From Symsagittifera roscoffensis (Eukaryota; Xenacoelomorpha; Acoela; Convolutidae), in assembly GCF_963678635.1 (NCBI RefSeq), contig NC_087062.1:83536012-83600011 (forward strand): a stretch of DNA of 64,000 nt. Direction: 5' to 3'. Numbering within the stretch: the first letter of the stretch is position 1; each line of letters opens with the position of its first letter. Shown piece by piece: positions 44,863 through 58,670 of the stretch. The notes under the pieces were generated by a model. It made no database searches. It worked only from the letters and a program-made list of their open reading frames with translations, and was not told where the DNA came from. The translations under genes were made by a program, and so were the position numbers.

Positions 44863-45062
44863 NNNNNNNNNNNNNNNNNNNNNNNNNNNNNNNNNNNNNN
44901 NNNNNNNNNNNNNNNNNNNNNNNNNNNNNNNNNNNNNNNNNNNNNNNNNNNNNNNNNNNNNNNNNNNNNNNNNNNNNNNNNNNNNNNNNNNNNNNNNNNN
45001 NNNNNNNNNNNNNNNNNNNNNNNNNNNNNNNNNNNNNNNNNNNNNNNNNNNNNNNNNNNNNN
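44863..45062. other. Assembly gap (200 N)
   Basis: Exactly 200 N lie between the truncated LTR of the decayed element and the start of the right arm. The round number indicates a gap of unknown true length. Open frames drawn across it are meaningless. Confidence 0.99.
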
Positions 45063-46485
45063 CAAGATTTTGTTCTGATACAAGTAGCCCAGTTACAACT
45101 CAGACAAAAAAAAAAACAGATAACGAGATCGATTATTTGATCAGCTCTGATTTTGCTTTTGAGTTTTAATTCGACCACTGGAAATGGGAAGAAACTTTGT
45201 CTTCGAGTATGCTATAGAAATTTTCGAGCTTTCTTCCTTACGCAAAAACGAATATTATAAGTAATAACTGGAATAGGTCGAGCGATAAATCATAGGAAAG
45301 CCTTTTCAGTCATGTTTAAAAAAATTCCAAGAGGTGCACTCAGTTCCAAGAAAAACCGGTTCAAATTTTTGATTTTTTAGTCCAATTTGGAGGTGAATTG
45401 AGCGAGCAAGCAGGCTGATAATTAGTTTAAAATAGTAGGCGTATAATTAGAGCTAAGACGTCAAAACAAATTTTATCGATTAAAATCACTTTTTGAAGTT
45501 CTTACACGGCGTTCTTTGAAGTAAAAAAGACTTCTTCTGTTTTCAAATATACTTTTGGCAAATATACCTAATTCCCTGGTTATGTTCAATCTCAAAGCTT
45601 TCTTTCAGATAATCCTGGCACACTACGAACAGCAAAGAACCCAAATTTAAAAAAACTTTTACAGCAACCGGCCAATCTTACCACAATAGGTAACCACAAA
45701 ACAAAAACGCGTTTCAAAATTGCAAAGAGTTTGGAAGCTTAATATTATCGTTGTTTTTATTTAAAAAATCTCAGTTTGCACTGGAGCGCGAATACCGCAG
45801 AGTAAATTTGAATACGGTACATTGTCCTGCTATCCAAATGTCACACCTTGAACATCCTGTGTTTTGAACTCAAGTTAGGCAAAAGGGAAATTTAACATTC
45901 AATAAGCAATCAATTAAAACTTAATCTACATTTTTGATTTGTATATGAATGCCATATTATCATAAACTAGTAATACGACATATTTATCGATATGACAAAA
46001 GGTGTGAGCAGAGGTTTTTTTGACAAGGACGAGGCAATTTTTTTGACATTTTGTCATTTTTTCCTCAGGTCAACCCAGGGGCGGATTTTCTCGAGAGGGT
46101 TTTCCCTATTTTGACCTATTTTTCAAACAGACTGCATATTTGGCAAATGTTTCTGCGCCGTATGCATTTTTTACGTATGTATTTTGAGCATTTTCTGAAA
46201 GGTTGTTGTTTAGAACCAGTTGGCACGCTACTGGCCATGAACCCGATCCTGTAAAAAACTAAAAAATTGGTTGCAGCTGTTCAAAACAAAGTATTTTAGA
46301 GTACTGAATTTTGGCATGAAATTGAGATGAAAATCGCAATTGAACAGTATAAAATGCTTAAATTGCACCTCCTCATTGTTTAAATTATGATATGATTTTT
46401 ATTACAGTGAAATATAACTGCGAAATTGTTCTTACAACTACAGATTACAAAGTTCAACAAAAGTGCAATTTTTTTATTGATATTG

Positions 46486-47307
46486 TTATGGTTTCTTTAT
46501 AATCGACAGAACACTGTCATATATCTTGTTTGTGCGAATAAACGCAAAACTTTTGAAGCCTCGTCTCAAATATGACTGCAAAGCCTTGTCACAGAAAGTT
46601 TCAGAGCTAACATCTTCAACGATGTAGAAACCGCCTGGTTTGATTTTTTCAAATGCGACTGAGAGAAGATTCTCTTGTGGTCCAGGTTCGTGTAAAGAGT
46701 CGTCAATCAAAATATCCAACTGAACGCCAATTTTATCAAACATCGCATTTAGAGTCTCGTTTTTTGTAATGTCGACATGAAACGTTTTCAGTCGTTCTTC
46801 TTCGAAAATTATATCTGGGTTGACATCCGCGCCGAAGATTTGTGAGTTCGTGAAGTAGTCGCGCCAGACTCTTTGAGATCCGCCGATTGTGAAGTTTTTT
46901 TTCATTTGAGACTTGAAGCGGGGATCGACTTGTGATCCGAGACCAATTTCGAGGATGTTCAATTTCCTGTTTGATATCTTCTTAAAAAAATAATGATAGT
47001 AATCAGGGTAATTATGCCGACTGCACTTATCCGAACCCATTTCGTTCAGTTTCCGGCACAGTTCGCCGTCGTTCGGTTTTCCTCGGGAGGTGTATTCGTC
47101 CATGGGTCCGCAGATATCGGAGGTTCCGATGCAGAAGTAGTGATTCTTCTTCATCAACTGACACTTACTAGTTAAATCCAATTCATTTCCGAGCAGGGCT
47201 GACGCAATTAATCTAAAATTGCTCAAGTGAAGATTATAAAAAGAGACTATCTGCTTAAAGCTTAGTCCTGCAAGAGTTGAGTCATGCAATTTAACAAGAA
47301 ATCTGAA
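46486..47307 (-). CDS. Class I SAM methyltransferase, terminal exon, right-arm copy
   Basis: Mirror copy of 34601-35422. The frame is intact, with the same motif I, acidic, IDD and GGFYIVED blocks and the same splice acceptor just before 47307. The only residue change I see is Lys for Gln at position 141 (numbering from the TTG at 47322). Preservation of the full frame in both arms shows that neither has begun to decay, consistent with either two functional genes or two alleles. Confidence 0.78.
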   Translation of the reverse strand, partial: FRFLVKLHDSTLAGLSFKQIVSFYNLHLSNFRLIASALLGNELDLTSKCQLMKKNHYFCIGTSDICGPMDEYTSRGKPNDGELCRKLNEMGSDKCSRHNYPDYYHYFFKKISNRKLNILEIGLGSQVDPRFKSQMKKNFTIGGSQRVWRDYFTNSQIFGADVNPDIIFEEERLKTFHVDITKNETLNAMFDKIGVQLDILIDDSLHEPGPQENLLSVAFEKIKPGGFYIVEDVSSETFCDKALQSYLRRGFKSFAFIRTNKIYDSVLSIIKKP

Positions 47308-48089
47308 CTCTGTGAATTTCAAAAATAGACTAGAATTTTTTTAAATGGTATAAAATCTCCGGACAACTCCATCATATTTTCACATTTTCAAAAGTTCTCT
47401 GGGTCTTTTCAATTATGCCCATCCCCCTCCCTCCCCCTAAATAAAAAATGCAAAATTAAAAATAATGTTTCTTCATTAAAAAATTGGGCTGATATCGAGA
47501 AAGTCAGAAAGTCAGAATATTCATATGGGACAGGCCAAAATGAACCCTTTTTATATAATTTAGCCTCAAATGATCAAACGAAAAATTGCCTATTTTTTTC
47601 TTGTTTTTTTTTGCAATGATATTACAAACATGAGACCCATTTTTTTATTGCCATTCAGTTCGTTTTTTGTTTCTTTCTAAATATTCATTTAAATTTTTCT
47701 TAATTTAGGAGGCGGGTTTAAGCGAAAAGATCCAATTCCCTCACTTGCCATTTGTTTTCAGCTGTCGTGGCTCCTTCAGTTTGAGATTTGAGATTTGAGT
47801 TTTTGCAATTTAAACATATAAAAGCATAATTTGCAAAAAAACTTGTATTTCTGCAAAATTAAAAACTTTTCTCAATCAAAATTTCAATGTCATGTTGTGA
47901 AAATTTGTTTAACGGCAAAAAAAAGTTTTTCTATTTTTGAAAATCTCCCTCACGCGTTCAGTTTCAAAGTTTTGTGCTTAATCAAAGGGTGCAATCAGAA
48001 TCTATCAGATTGAACACCTAAGGGAAGGGGAGGCAAGTTTTAGACGGGAGGAGGGTAAGTATGGAAGGATGGCAGGAAAGTACACTTAC

Positions 48090-48198
48090 TTTGGAGAGTA
48101 TAGCGCTAGCTGGACGTTTTCTGAGGTTGTGATATTCAGGATCATCCATAGGACGAAGAAAATCCCCATCAGCAATGCGAAACTCCTGCTCCGAAAGC
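48090..48198 (-). CDS. Candidate internal exon, right-arm copy
   Basis: Mirror copy of 33776-33884, with the same frame, acceptor and GTAAGT donor. Confidence 0.48.
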
Positions 48199-49140
48199 CT
48201 ACAGTTTGGGTTATTTATTTGCATGAATACCAAACGTACACTTTATGCTTTCTGAAGATTTATATAAAGGTTTTTAAAGAACAAGGGCAGCTTGTTGGTG
48301 AGCAAGTAGCACAGAATGTTCCGACCACATTCATAAAGCTATTACCAAAAAAGTTTTTTCCCCTATTTTTACTTCAAAATTAGAGTTGTAAGTGCGTGGT
48401 GTGACGAGAGAACTATGCAAATGCGTATAAGTTAGTGAATTTGACTAAATTGACATTTGTCAAAAAAATGAACAAACAACAGGAAATGAAAAAAACAATC
48501 AAGAAAAAATTTTCAAAAGTGTTTCTAAATTTTTTGCACAATACGCAATAGTTTGTACATTTTTTCTTAGAAAACTGTTATTGCCAAGAAACCGCTAGGT
48601 GAAGCTACCAAAAGTAGTCTTGTTTTCAGTAAAATGAAATTGTTTTGGCCTAATTTCTTGTTTACGAACGTAATTCGATCGGATCGCTTTACTCATTGGA
48701 AATTTTATTTAACCTCAGAAATTTCTAATCAAAATGCCTAGTTCTTGCTTCTTGATGCTGAACAAAATATTTTTTAGAGATTTTTTAAATGTGTAAACCT
48801 AAGTCGTATATATTTTTTAGAGAAGTACTGGATTCGAAAACAACATAAATTTAATTCATAACGTACTTCAAAATATCGAGTTTTATCTCATCTCCGACTG
48901 TTCTCGGTCAAAACTGATGTAAGTATTTACCCAAAAAGCTCAAGTAGAACTTCCGCTCTATCCAAAAAGTTCATGCACTCAGTATTTATGCTCAGACATT
49001 TTGCTGCGAAAAGTTTAACGCTGACTAACAATATTTAGAGGGTGAAGTCGAATGAACACGGAAAAATAGGTAACTAAATTGCTTTGAAAAGAATACTCTC
49101 TATCGAATTCACGTAATTGATATCGCGATAAAGAATTTGT

Positions 49141-49338
49141 GTGAAAAATTGGTATAACAATCAACCATTATGTTGCCTATGCGATGAAAAGTTCGAAAAA
49201 TTACATCATCTTTTTGGCTCATGCAAGAAAACTACACAACAAGTGAACTCGATTGGTGTATACAATTTATGCGACATCTTCATGCCTATTACAGAAACAA
49301 AAGCAAAAATTGCATTTCAAATAGTTGCAGGATCATGA
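49141..49338 (+). pseudogene. RT zinc-binding relic, right-arm copy
   Basis: Identical protein to the left-arm relic (31776-31973). It has the C-X2-C...H...C pattern and opens on GTG without a true start. Confidence 0.43.
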
Positions 49339-49535
49339 AATGAAGAAAAACAAAAAAATGGTTTTGGATCATTAGACTTTTGAAAAACTTGCCTTCTCTA
49401 TAGATTAAGATTGTTTAAGTAGAACCATACGATGAGTACTACGTGTTAAACAAATTTAATAGTAATTAGTTCTTCGGACTGATATATTTGTAGTGTATGA
49501 GGGTCTTCGGACTGAAAAATTTGTATTGTATGATG

Positions 49536-49896
49536 CAGGGGCGGATCTAAGATTTTTTTCTCGAGGGGGGGGGGGGGGGGGGGGATTTTCAAAAAAATTT
49601 CGAAATTTCGAAAATTTTCTCTCCCTTAGCCTGTTTAGTCCCTGTTTTGGCCAAATTTTCTGCGCCGCAGGCAAAATTTTGAAAAAACAGTCCAAAAAAG
49701 GCATTTTAAGGTACTTTTTGGAAAATTTTGACCAAAAAAATCGCGTTTTTTCGGCGCGCGCTCCCCCCTAAATTTAGTATATATTGGCGCCAAAGGCGCC
49801 TTTAGAAAAATTTTAGGGTTGGTCGGCCAAAACTGGATTTCTGAAAAGTACCAAAGGGGGACCCCCCCCCCCCCCCCCCCCCTAAATTCGCCCCTG
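49536..49896 (-). mobile_element. hAT-like MITE, longer copy (361 bp) with G and C runs
   Basis: Same termini and flanking 8-mers as the left-arm copy, but with the interior retained. It contains long homopolymers (a G run near 49565-49583 and a C run near 49863-49882). Copy length in those runs may not be reliable. Confidence 0.8.
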
Positions 49897-50029
49897 GTAT
49901 GATTGTCTATAGGTAATCGCCAAGCAAGATAGCTTAAAAGTGACAATGTTTCAATTTCAAGAACAAAATCAACAGCATAAAAGTTTTCAACGAAAAGAAA
50001 AGATCACATGCTGTCAGTAGAAAACCTAG

Positions 50030-50033
50030 AAAA
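50030..50033. other. Empty insertion site of the 18.8-kb element
   Basis: The right arm reads straight through the site. The single AAAA (TTTT on the other strand) corresponds to the duplicated TTTT flanking the LTRs in the left arm. Confidence 0.88.
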
Positions 50034-50388
50034 CACAGCAGAAATGTATAATAGTACTGAATGCAAGTCCAACTCTTGAAACCCCACTTTCAAAAAATAT
50101 CTGACCCAGTAATAGCTTCGCATCTAGTTTTTTGTAATCCAATAAAAATTATTGAATTTCACCATCTAGTATTTTAATTCCAAAAGCAAAAACCACTCGC
50201 AGTGAAGAAAACTATATTTTGTTTTGTAAAATAACAGTTTTTGTTTTGAATTCGACAAGTTTTTAAAATTGTAAATCTTGAGGATGGGGGGAGGGGGAGG
50301 GTGAGAGGAGTAGTGCTTATTAAAAGGGAAAGTTAGACCAATAGTATTCTTTTTGTAGAGTTAACATTATATTTTCACATTTTCTTAC

Positions 50389-50458
50389 CTTTTTGAGCCA
50401 TTTCTTTTATGAATGCGTCAGCAAAAACTGAAGGGGTAAAACGCAGCCTTCTGAACAT
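50389..50458 (-). CDS. Candidate first coding exon, right-arm copy
   Basis: Mirror of 12011-12080. It has the ATG, 23 codons and GTAAG donor, with one residue different. Confidence 0.42.
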
Positions 50459-52403
50459 TTGGCCGTGTGTTAGTAATTTCAAGTGAGGAAAGAGAATTGA
50501 AAGAAAAGGAGCACGCTTAAGCTTTTACTAGCTTTGTTTTTGACTGGAACTGTTTTTGGCTTTCCGGACTATTTAGCTACCGTACCAGATGTTTACATTG
50601 AAAAAAAAAATTTATTAAAAATTTGTTTCAATATATCAATAAGATGACTGCAGTAGATGTTTTGGCAGATTATTTAGGTTGGTTTGAAAAATAGTAACCT
50701 TTGAGATAATAGAAAATAAGGGGATAATCCTCGAGGGAAAGGACCAACATCCTAACTGTTCAATTCTGTGGGAAATCACCTAAGCTAAGAAGAGAGAAAT
50801 CTTCTTAGTTAAAACACTTAGTTGAAACTTAGTGATAGTTAATACACAACTTTACTTGACCTTTTGCAGCTGAACTAAAGAAGACCTAATTCTTCTTTTT
50901 TGCTGTCCAAAATGGGAACATGTAAACTCATTGAAAAAGTTATTGAGTTATCTTAAATGGTATATTTTGTTTTATGTCGTTTTTTTCTCAGTGATGTTAT
51001 ATACGGACTACTTTTGAAGCAATTATTGTGTTGTTCTCCAAAAAAATCCTAATAAAGCCCTTACTTTGCACCGATTCAGTGATGTGCAGACGAGTACAAA
51101 ACCGATTGAATAAAAACAGTTCGTTCGAGCATTCGAAACCCGAGGAAGCTAGCTTTTATAGGTACAACACGCTAAGACAAAAAAGGTCAATAAGGCTGCA
51201 GTAGAAGTAAATTCAAAAACACTTCAGAGGAAGTACTTTTTTTATCAATCAGTATCCTTTAGGTTACTAACTGAGGAATGCAAGCTGGCATGAAACTGAA
51301 AAGTCTGGCTTACCAACCAACGTAAACGAAATGATGTTTAGCATATCGAAATAATACAAAACTACTGCAGACTCAGTGAGCGTGTGCTTGGTGCTAAAAA
51401 ACAACAAATTACCGGCTGATCAGAATCAAAGAGAGTCTGCAGAGACTTTTTTGGGAGATTTCGCTTTTGGAAATTAAAATAAAGCTGAAGCCGAGTCTCC
51501 TAAAAAAATGTTTAATTTCGAGACTAGCAGACCCCGAAAGTATGAGACAAGTAGAGTTAAAGTCGTCATAAGTTTGACTGTTATGCCAATTGTCCTAGAG
51601 TATAATCATTAAGCATAGTCTCTTACTGGGACCTCTAACGTAAATACAAAAACCAAAAACGCACAAAAAGCTAATTCAACCCTAATTAAAAGCTAATGCT
51701 GTTAAAGAGTTGAACGTTGGTAAGTCTTACTATCCAAACTGCGGGGGCGAAACTGACAAACAATAGTATTTACTCGTTTAAGTAGTAACTTGAAACAAAT
51801 TGTAGGATAAAATCAGGTCTTGCGACCTACTTCTAATCATCTTAAAGAGAGCAATAATTTTCAGCAATGAAAACGATATATTAAGAAAAGCACGCAATAG
51901 CTTCATTCAAACATTGTAGACAGATGAAAAAAAGTTAGAAGAAATAATTGGGCTCCACAAAACAATGTTCTACCCATAATACTAACGGCTAATCTGAAAA
52001 GAAAGAAAAACAGAAAGAAACTTTACTACCAATATATCAGCTATATTTTAACTAGGTACCTTAAAAGTATGAACTTTCATTCCCTCAACTACCAAAATAG
52101 GATTTCAGAAAATACGTTATCGAACAAGATATTAAATGAGAGATTTTGAAGATACACCTGGAGCTGTTTCTCATTTCATCAACAAGATTTTGAATTGTTT
52201 TCTTCAAATTTAATAATTGCATTAAGCAACACTCTTTTTCTGTTTTTCAGGCATTTCAACTATTCTTTTGCTTTTGTCACTTCTGTTTTGAGGACTCTTA
52301 TTCTGTTTTCTCCATAAAGTGACGTTTTTAATTCAGTTTCTGTTATTTGCTCACCTCAAATCCACATAATGTGGGTCACCTTGTAATATTTCTGCTAAAA
52401 GGC

Positions 52404-53575
52404 TAATTAGCTGTTTGAGATGAATTATATAATTGAAGTATCTAATTGCTCCATATTGGAAAACAGGCCTATTGTTTGTGTTGTAAAATTCCCGGTCAAA
52501 TATTTCCTCAGTGTATACAGAATAACAGGGCTTTCAGCTAACTTTTTCTCAATATGTTAACATGCTCTTCGAAATTTAAGTTGCTACGAATAAGCAAGCC
52601 ACATTAAATATACGAAAAATCTTGGTCTTACTTTTTATTTTCATAGCTGGCGTTGCTAATTGTAATTTTGTCTCCGCAAAAAATAACATTTTTTGTTTTA
52701 CCACGATTTCTTATCAGTTTCAATCGTAAGTTGTCGATTTAAATCTTGACTCAAATTAGAAGGGGATTCCTTTCTAAGGTTTACTGTTTCAGTGTCATTG
52801 AAAAAAAAGTTTTTTTTTCAAGTGTTTGATTTGATCAAAAATATCGTTAACATAGACTCAGAAAAGTATGGGGCCGACCAAAGATCATTGTGCACTCCAT
52901 ATGATATCGGTTTCAGATCTGATTGCCTGTTGCAGAAAAATTCATCCTGCTATTTTTCACTTTGGTATGATTGAAGTAACTTATGCATTCATCCCCATAA
53001 TCCATGGTTGAAACACTTTTATAATAACAACTTGGGTGGAATTGTGTCAAACGCTTTTGTTAAGTCAATGAGGACACTGTGTGCCTGTTTTTTTTCTATT
53101 TATTTCTCTTGCACTAGACTAATAAGCAAATGCATATTAGTTTGGTTTTTCCAATAAGCGTTTTGCACGTTTGACAATAATTTGTTCTTTACCAGCAAAA
53201 CAATCAAATGTTTTTTGATTTTTTTTTCAAAAATTTTGCTGAAATTTGGCAACAATGTTACGGAGCGATGATTAGTGCAATCTGATTTAACCCTTGTTTT
53301 TCCAGCAGTTTTAAGACAAGCTGGGAAAACGTTTTCCGAAATAGCGCTCTCGGTAAACGGCGTCAAAAAAAAGGTACCCGTAGAGCTTCCAAGGATCACA
53401 TCGAAAAACTATTAACGCCAAAGAATCTCTTGATATTTTTGTTTTATAGATTTGAAATTTTAACCAACACTTTGCTGAAATTTGTATGCGACAGCCATTT
53501 TGTCTTATCGCATGTTGAAATAATTTCACTATTTTTACACTAACGTTTAGGATCATTGCTCAATTTCTCCTTTTT
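52404..53575 (-). pseudogene. LINE RT fragment, right-arm copy
   Basis: Mirror of the left LINE fragment, with the same SVTLLPNFSKIFEK and LTKAFDTIPPK blocks and shared frameshifts, plus some private indels. It is dead. Confidence 0.83.
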
Positions 53576-55051
53576 CTCCTATGGTTGTAAAAAATTTGTT
53601 CAATTGGTTTGCAGATAGATTGGACGGCTCAACTGACTGTTTTAGAGCTTATCTTCTCAATGCTTTCATTTTGTAAAATTTGTTTTTGCTATTTCTCTGC
53701 TTATATCTGTTATCTGGTTTTGCGAAAAAGGACGTTATTGTGATACATTTAAGGATTTGACTTTATTTCGTTGCTTTCTATCAGCTCGCCAAATTTTATG
53801 ATTTGGTTCAGTTTTCAGTTCTAGGAACGATTTTTGTTTGTATTAGCTTCTGTTTTGGTATCTTAATTTTCCATGATTTAAAATTCCTGTGTTTAATTTT
53901 TGTTCTGAGCTTTTCGATTCATCAGCATGAAATAGCTTGAGTTCTTTCCAAAGATTTAAAACTATTTTCGTTTGAAGGCAAATCATTTAGCAGTCAAAAT
54001 AGCAAAAACTACTTTTTTCCGTTTGACTTAGAGTTTTTCATTTTTCGTAAAATGGTGTTCCTGTAATCAAAAAATCTGATTCTTTCCTAGTTTCTTTCCA
54101 CAGCGAACACTTATTGTGCTGTGGGCTTTTACTGCAGATTTGTAACTTGATGCTGTTGTTTGATAGTTTGCGAGGACTAAGTATATAAATAAACCTGAAC
54201 TTTTTGTTCCACCAGTAATCATAGGCTCCGGGGTTACAACAACCCAAAGTAATTGAATAAATTCACAAGGTTTTTTTTGTTTTTACATATATCGATGTTG
54301 AAATTTCCAAAAATCTATTTTTGTCAGTTGGTTCAGGACTTAAGGCTAGAAATTTCATAGCTAAAGTTCCGAAGAATCCGTCTCTTTTACCATTTGGGCT
54401 CCCGTACAAAACGGTTAGGAATGTCCACCCTTTTTTAGAGTTTCATTCAAATCTTGACTGGTTTGTTAATATCTGATAATGATCAGTTTCAGTTTTTCTA
54501 ACCACATCGTAATTAATCCCTTTTTGACATGAAGCCCTACTCCTCATCTTTTCCTTTCTCTACTGGATGTAATTAAATCTTAATACATTTCTGGTTTGAA
54601 AACAACTTTCAAAAATTTTTTATTCAACCCTATTTCGGAAAGCGCTAACAAAGACAGATTTTGTTACACTTTTGAGCTGTAATTCTAAAGAAATTTTTAA
54701 GTGATTGATTTCAATTTCTGTGACGAATCCATTGTCATTTTTCCATTTTCATGAAGGATAATTTTGTGTCTTGACTTTTCTCATAGACCCACCAAAATCG
54801 TCACAACTAAATGACCTTGTAATCTCTGAGCTTATACTCTTCAATTACTTATGTTTAATCTAAGATCAGCTTAAATTTTTTTTGAAAAAATTTGTTAATC
54901 TAATTGTGTCATTTTGTTTTATTTAAGTCTGGTAAGTCTACTTTATGTAAATCTAAAACCAAACAAGCTTTAAATTGGGAGGTTTTCTGATTTCAAATAA
55001 TATAAACAATTTTTTTAATTGGATTTCCAGGATTTCTTGAAATTATCCGAG

Positions 55052-56880
55052 GAGAATCTCAGGCTAACTGAAGAAATTGTTTGCTAAGAAATCATAACTC
55101 CTTTAATTTGTCGAGGAAAATCTCAGTCACATACATTGTTGTCTTTTTTCCTTTGACTTTTACAATCATCACTAGTATTTTTGTTTTTTTTTGAAGCTCT
55201 TCTATCGCCTAAGACAAGGAGAAAAAGTCGATCCTCTGCATAAAAACCACAAAAAAAGCATCGCAGAACTTTCCGATTCTATTTTTAAAAAGTCGGACAT
55301 CAATTAAATCTTAATTGAGAATCATTACTACTTTTTATAAATTCACAAGCTTTCTTTGAATCTTTAAGCAAGGTGGATTGCAATCATCAGTCCTAAAAAA
55401 ATTAGAAACTAATAATTGTAATCAGGATAAATTTAATTAGAAAAATTGGATATTTAAGTTTTATTTAGTACCAAAAGAAAAACGATAAAAATGATAAAAT
55501 AATCATTATCATGATAACTTTTTATTCTTAACCAAATGTGGATTTGAAAATCCATTACGATTAATACTTTTCACTTTACAATAGAACAAATTTTGGGGTT
55601 TTTTTTTGCAAAAGTTGGAGAAAAGACAGTAGCACCCAGTTGCTCTATTCAATTAATGAAATTAAACTCTTTTTAACCCAACAATTTTTTACACTTTAGA
55701 ACAACTGTTTGTCAGTTTGACGGTTTTCGTTCCTTCTGTCGAACTCATTACGAGGCCAAACTGTGCATTTTGTGCATTGTAAGCGGATTCCGCGACAAAG
55801 ACGCTCCCTTTGTTCTTCTTTTGTTCTTTCATTTTCTTTGATCGTTCCGACAAAAATTAAACAAGTTTAAAAAATTGTCTCTGGAATCCAGGAACATACA
55901 GAAACAAAATTGTGCTCCTATCCAGTCCACAGTTTGGCCTCGTAATGTTCATAATTTCATTGTTTTTCATTTTTTCAAGGTTTATTTTATAAGAACAGTT
56001 ATTGGTGTTTCAAAAAAGCCGTGTTCCCTAATTAAAAAATTTTGGAAAAGAAAATGTACAATATATGAGTTAATTCTCGCAAAAGCATTTTAAATTCTCT
56101 ATAGTAGTAAGATAACAGATCTAGCGTGTCTATTGGGTACGAATGCGGGTACTAACCCCAAAGTGTAGGTTCGAATGGCATGCTGGCTTTTTTTTAGAAA
56201 ACGAACGTAACCAATCGTAGTAAAAACAAAAATAGCCTGTTTTTGTGCAAGTAAAATAGCCCACTTACTTAATTTTTTTGTAGAAAAAGGGCTAGAAAAA
56301 CGGAAAACTCAAAAATTTCAACATGTTTTTTTTTGAAAATCTCAGGCTAACTGAAGAAATTGTTTGCTAAGAAATCATAACTCCTTTAATTTGTCGAGGA
56401 AAATCTCAGTCACATACATTGTTGTCTTTTTTCCTTTGACTTTTACAATCATCACTAGTATTTTTGTTTTTTTTTGAAGCTCTTCTATCGCCTAAGACAA
56501 GGAGAAAAAGTCGATCCTCTGCATAAATCCACAAAAAAAGCATCGCAGAACTTTCCGATTCTATTTTTAAAAAATCGGACATCAATTAAATCTTAATTGA
56601 GAATCATTACTACTTTTTATAAATTCACAAGCTTTCTTTGAATCTTTAAGCAAGGTAGATTGCAATCATCATTCCTAAAAAAATTAGAAACTAATAATTG
56701 TAATCAGGATAAATTTAATTAGAAAAATTGGTTATTTAAGTTTTATTTAGTACCAAAAGAAAAACGATAAAAATGATAAAAATAATCATTATCATGATAA
56801 CTTTTTATTCTTAACCAAATGTGGATTTAAAAATCCATTACGATTAATACTTTTCACTTTACAATAAAACATTTTATGTT
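55052..56880 (-). repeat. ~1.28-kb tandem repeat, about 1.4 copies, right arm
   Basis: The motif AGGCTAACTG starts at 55061 and again at 56344, giving a period of 1283. The second copy is truncated near 56880. The left arm has one copy at the equivalent place, so copy number differs between the arms. Confidence 0.88.
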
Positions 56881-58670
56881 TTTTTGCAGAAATTTTCTGA
56901 ATTTTTTGTTTCTGAATTAAAGCCCCAAAAAACAATTTTACTCGCTTAAAACTAAGTTTTTAGGCCTCTAAGTAGGCATAATTAAGCTATTGTAAGCCTG
57001 CTTGATTGCTTAATTCGCTCGACGCTCGAAAAAAGACGATAAACCAAAATTTCAAACTGGTTTTTCTCAGCACTGGGAATTTTTTCCGAATTTTAAATGT
57101 GGTTCAAATCACAACTGAAAAGACATTGATAGGATATATCACGCAACCCAATTGAATTTTCAAATGGTCGGAACAATAAACAAGGTTTGTCACGGGATCA
57201 ACCAATCACATTAATACCCTTTTATTTGGTTTGTTGATAACAAAAATAGGCGTCTCTTTCCGTGAGACGGTCAACTCTTTAACTGCAATTTGAGACTATT
57301 TCGAGTAAATATTGGCTTGAAATTTAAAAGTTTGTTCTCCAAAACGGCGTTTTTCGAAATTATTGAATTGCATTTGGGTTCAAGTTATTCCTTTGATGAA
57401 CTGCTGGAGTTTCGTAATGAATTACTTTTTCTCAAGGTCAATTCAAAATAAATTGATTTACATAGGACAGCTAATGTTACTAGATATCGTCTTTTCAGAT
57501 TTGGAAGAGTTCTAAATTGCTGGCCTGTAAAATTGGCTAATTTTTTTTAACACGACCTGTGAAAAAAGTTCCAGCACGAAACTGAATATACAAAACAGAT
57601 CTTTTAAAACTTGATAAAGACGAGGCATAGCTTTATAATGATTGCTTACAATTGTTTTTGCTCAGCGCAAGAATGGATTTATGTTCTTCTTGAAGCGGCA
57701 GCTTTTCACAAAATTTCCCAAAATTTGTTGAATTTGTTAAAATCGACTAAATTTTTTTACTCCTACCTCACATAAGCATCAATTTTATGGTCTAAAGATT
57801 GGCTTTACAAGGTTACGGGTGAAAACCAATTTTGTATGTCATGGCGCAATTAGTCTGCATGCTAATTTTTTTAAACAATCGGGTAATGTGAAAAGATAGC
57901 TAAATCGTATGACATTTGCAGGTGGGGTAAAAAGGAAAAGGGCCTGAAAGCACTATATAAATCCCCATTTTCTTAAACCAAACTCACTGCCATGCAGGTT
58001 AAATTTATGACCAAAATAATTCAAAAGAAAGTCAGGTATATTCCACTAACCCCTCCCCATATTTCAACAATTACAAATTCTCAGTTGTATTACGTGTTAT
58101 TATGGCTAAATGGGTAATGTTTTGAAGCAAGATATGAAGAACAAATGAGTTCACAATAGTTAGTTTGTTCACTACGCAAAGTTTTATGACATTGTAAAAA
58201 CGCAATATTAGTTTTTCAAAATTTAAAATAAAATATGGACTGAGTGGAAAAAGCCCGTAACCTCTTAAGGCACATTCTGCAAAATGTATATTGGTGCCGA
58301 ATTGGAAAATTGAAATGTTTCTGATGTGTTGACCAAATTTCGACATCGTAAAATATAACCAAAGAGAAAACTTTTGGATGATCAGGCGGTCGTATTCCTA
58401 GGAGGGGTTTCAACTCTTGAAACTCTTAACCCATTTGAAGAGGTTGAAACCTTGAATCCCTAAAATTACCTATAATTCCAAGTATTTGGCAATTTATTGT
58501 AGACATTTTTGTTGATAATGAGCACTAAGAAGGTTCATAGTAAGCACTACGAAATTGTCTGTGTATTAGTTACAAACCAAAGGATAGAAAAAAGGATTGA
58601 AAATGTTCAGACAATATGAGCCAAATAAAAGCCAAGAGACGGGAGCTAAAAATAGTAATAGAAATTGACA

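Larger units (their letters stand above)
45063..58670 (-). repeat. Right arm of the inverted duplication
   Basis: Reverse complement of left-arm sequence from 36859 back to 4306, without the 18.8-kb element and the 855-bp block. Its outer end is at 58670 and its inner end touches the N gap. An ~80-bp extra piece lies at about 47590-47690 in the methyltransferase intron. Confidence 0.93.

Noticed and set aside
44708-45178. Open frames spanning the N gap
   Set aside because: They contain only unknown bases in the middle; artefact of the gap.
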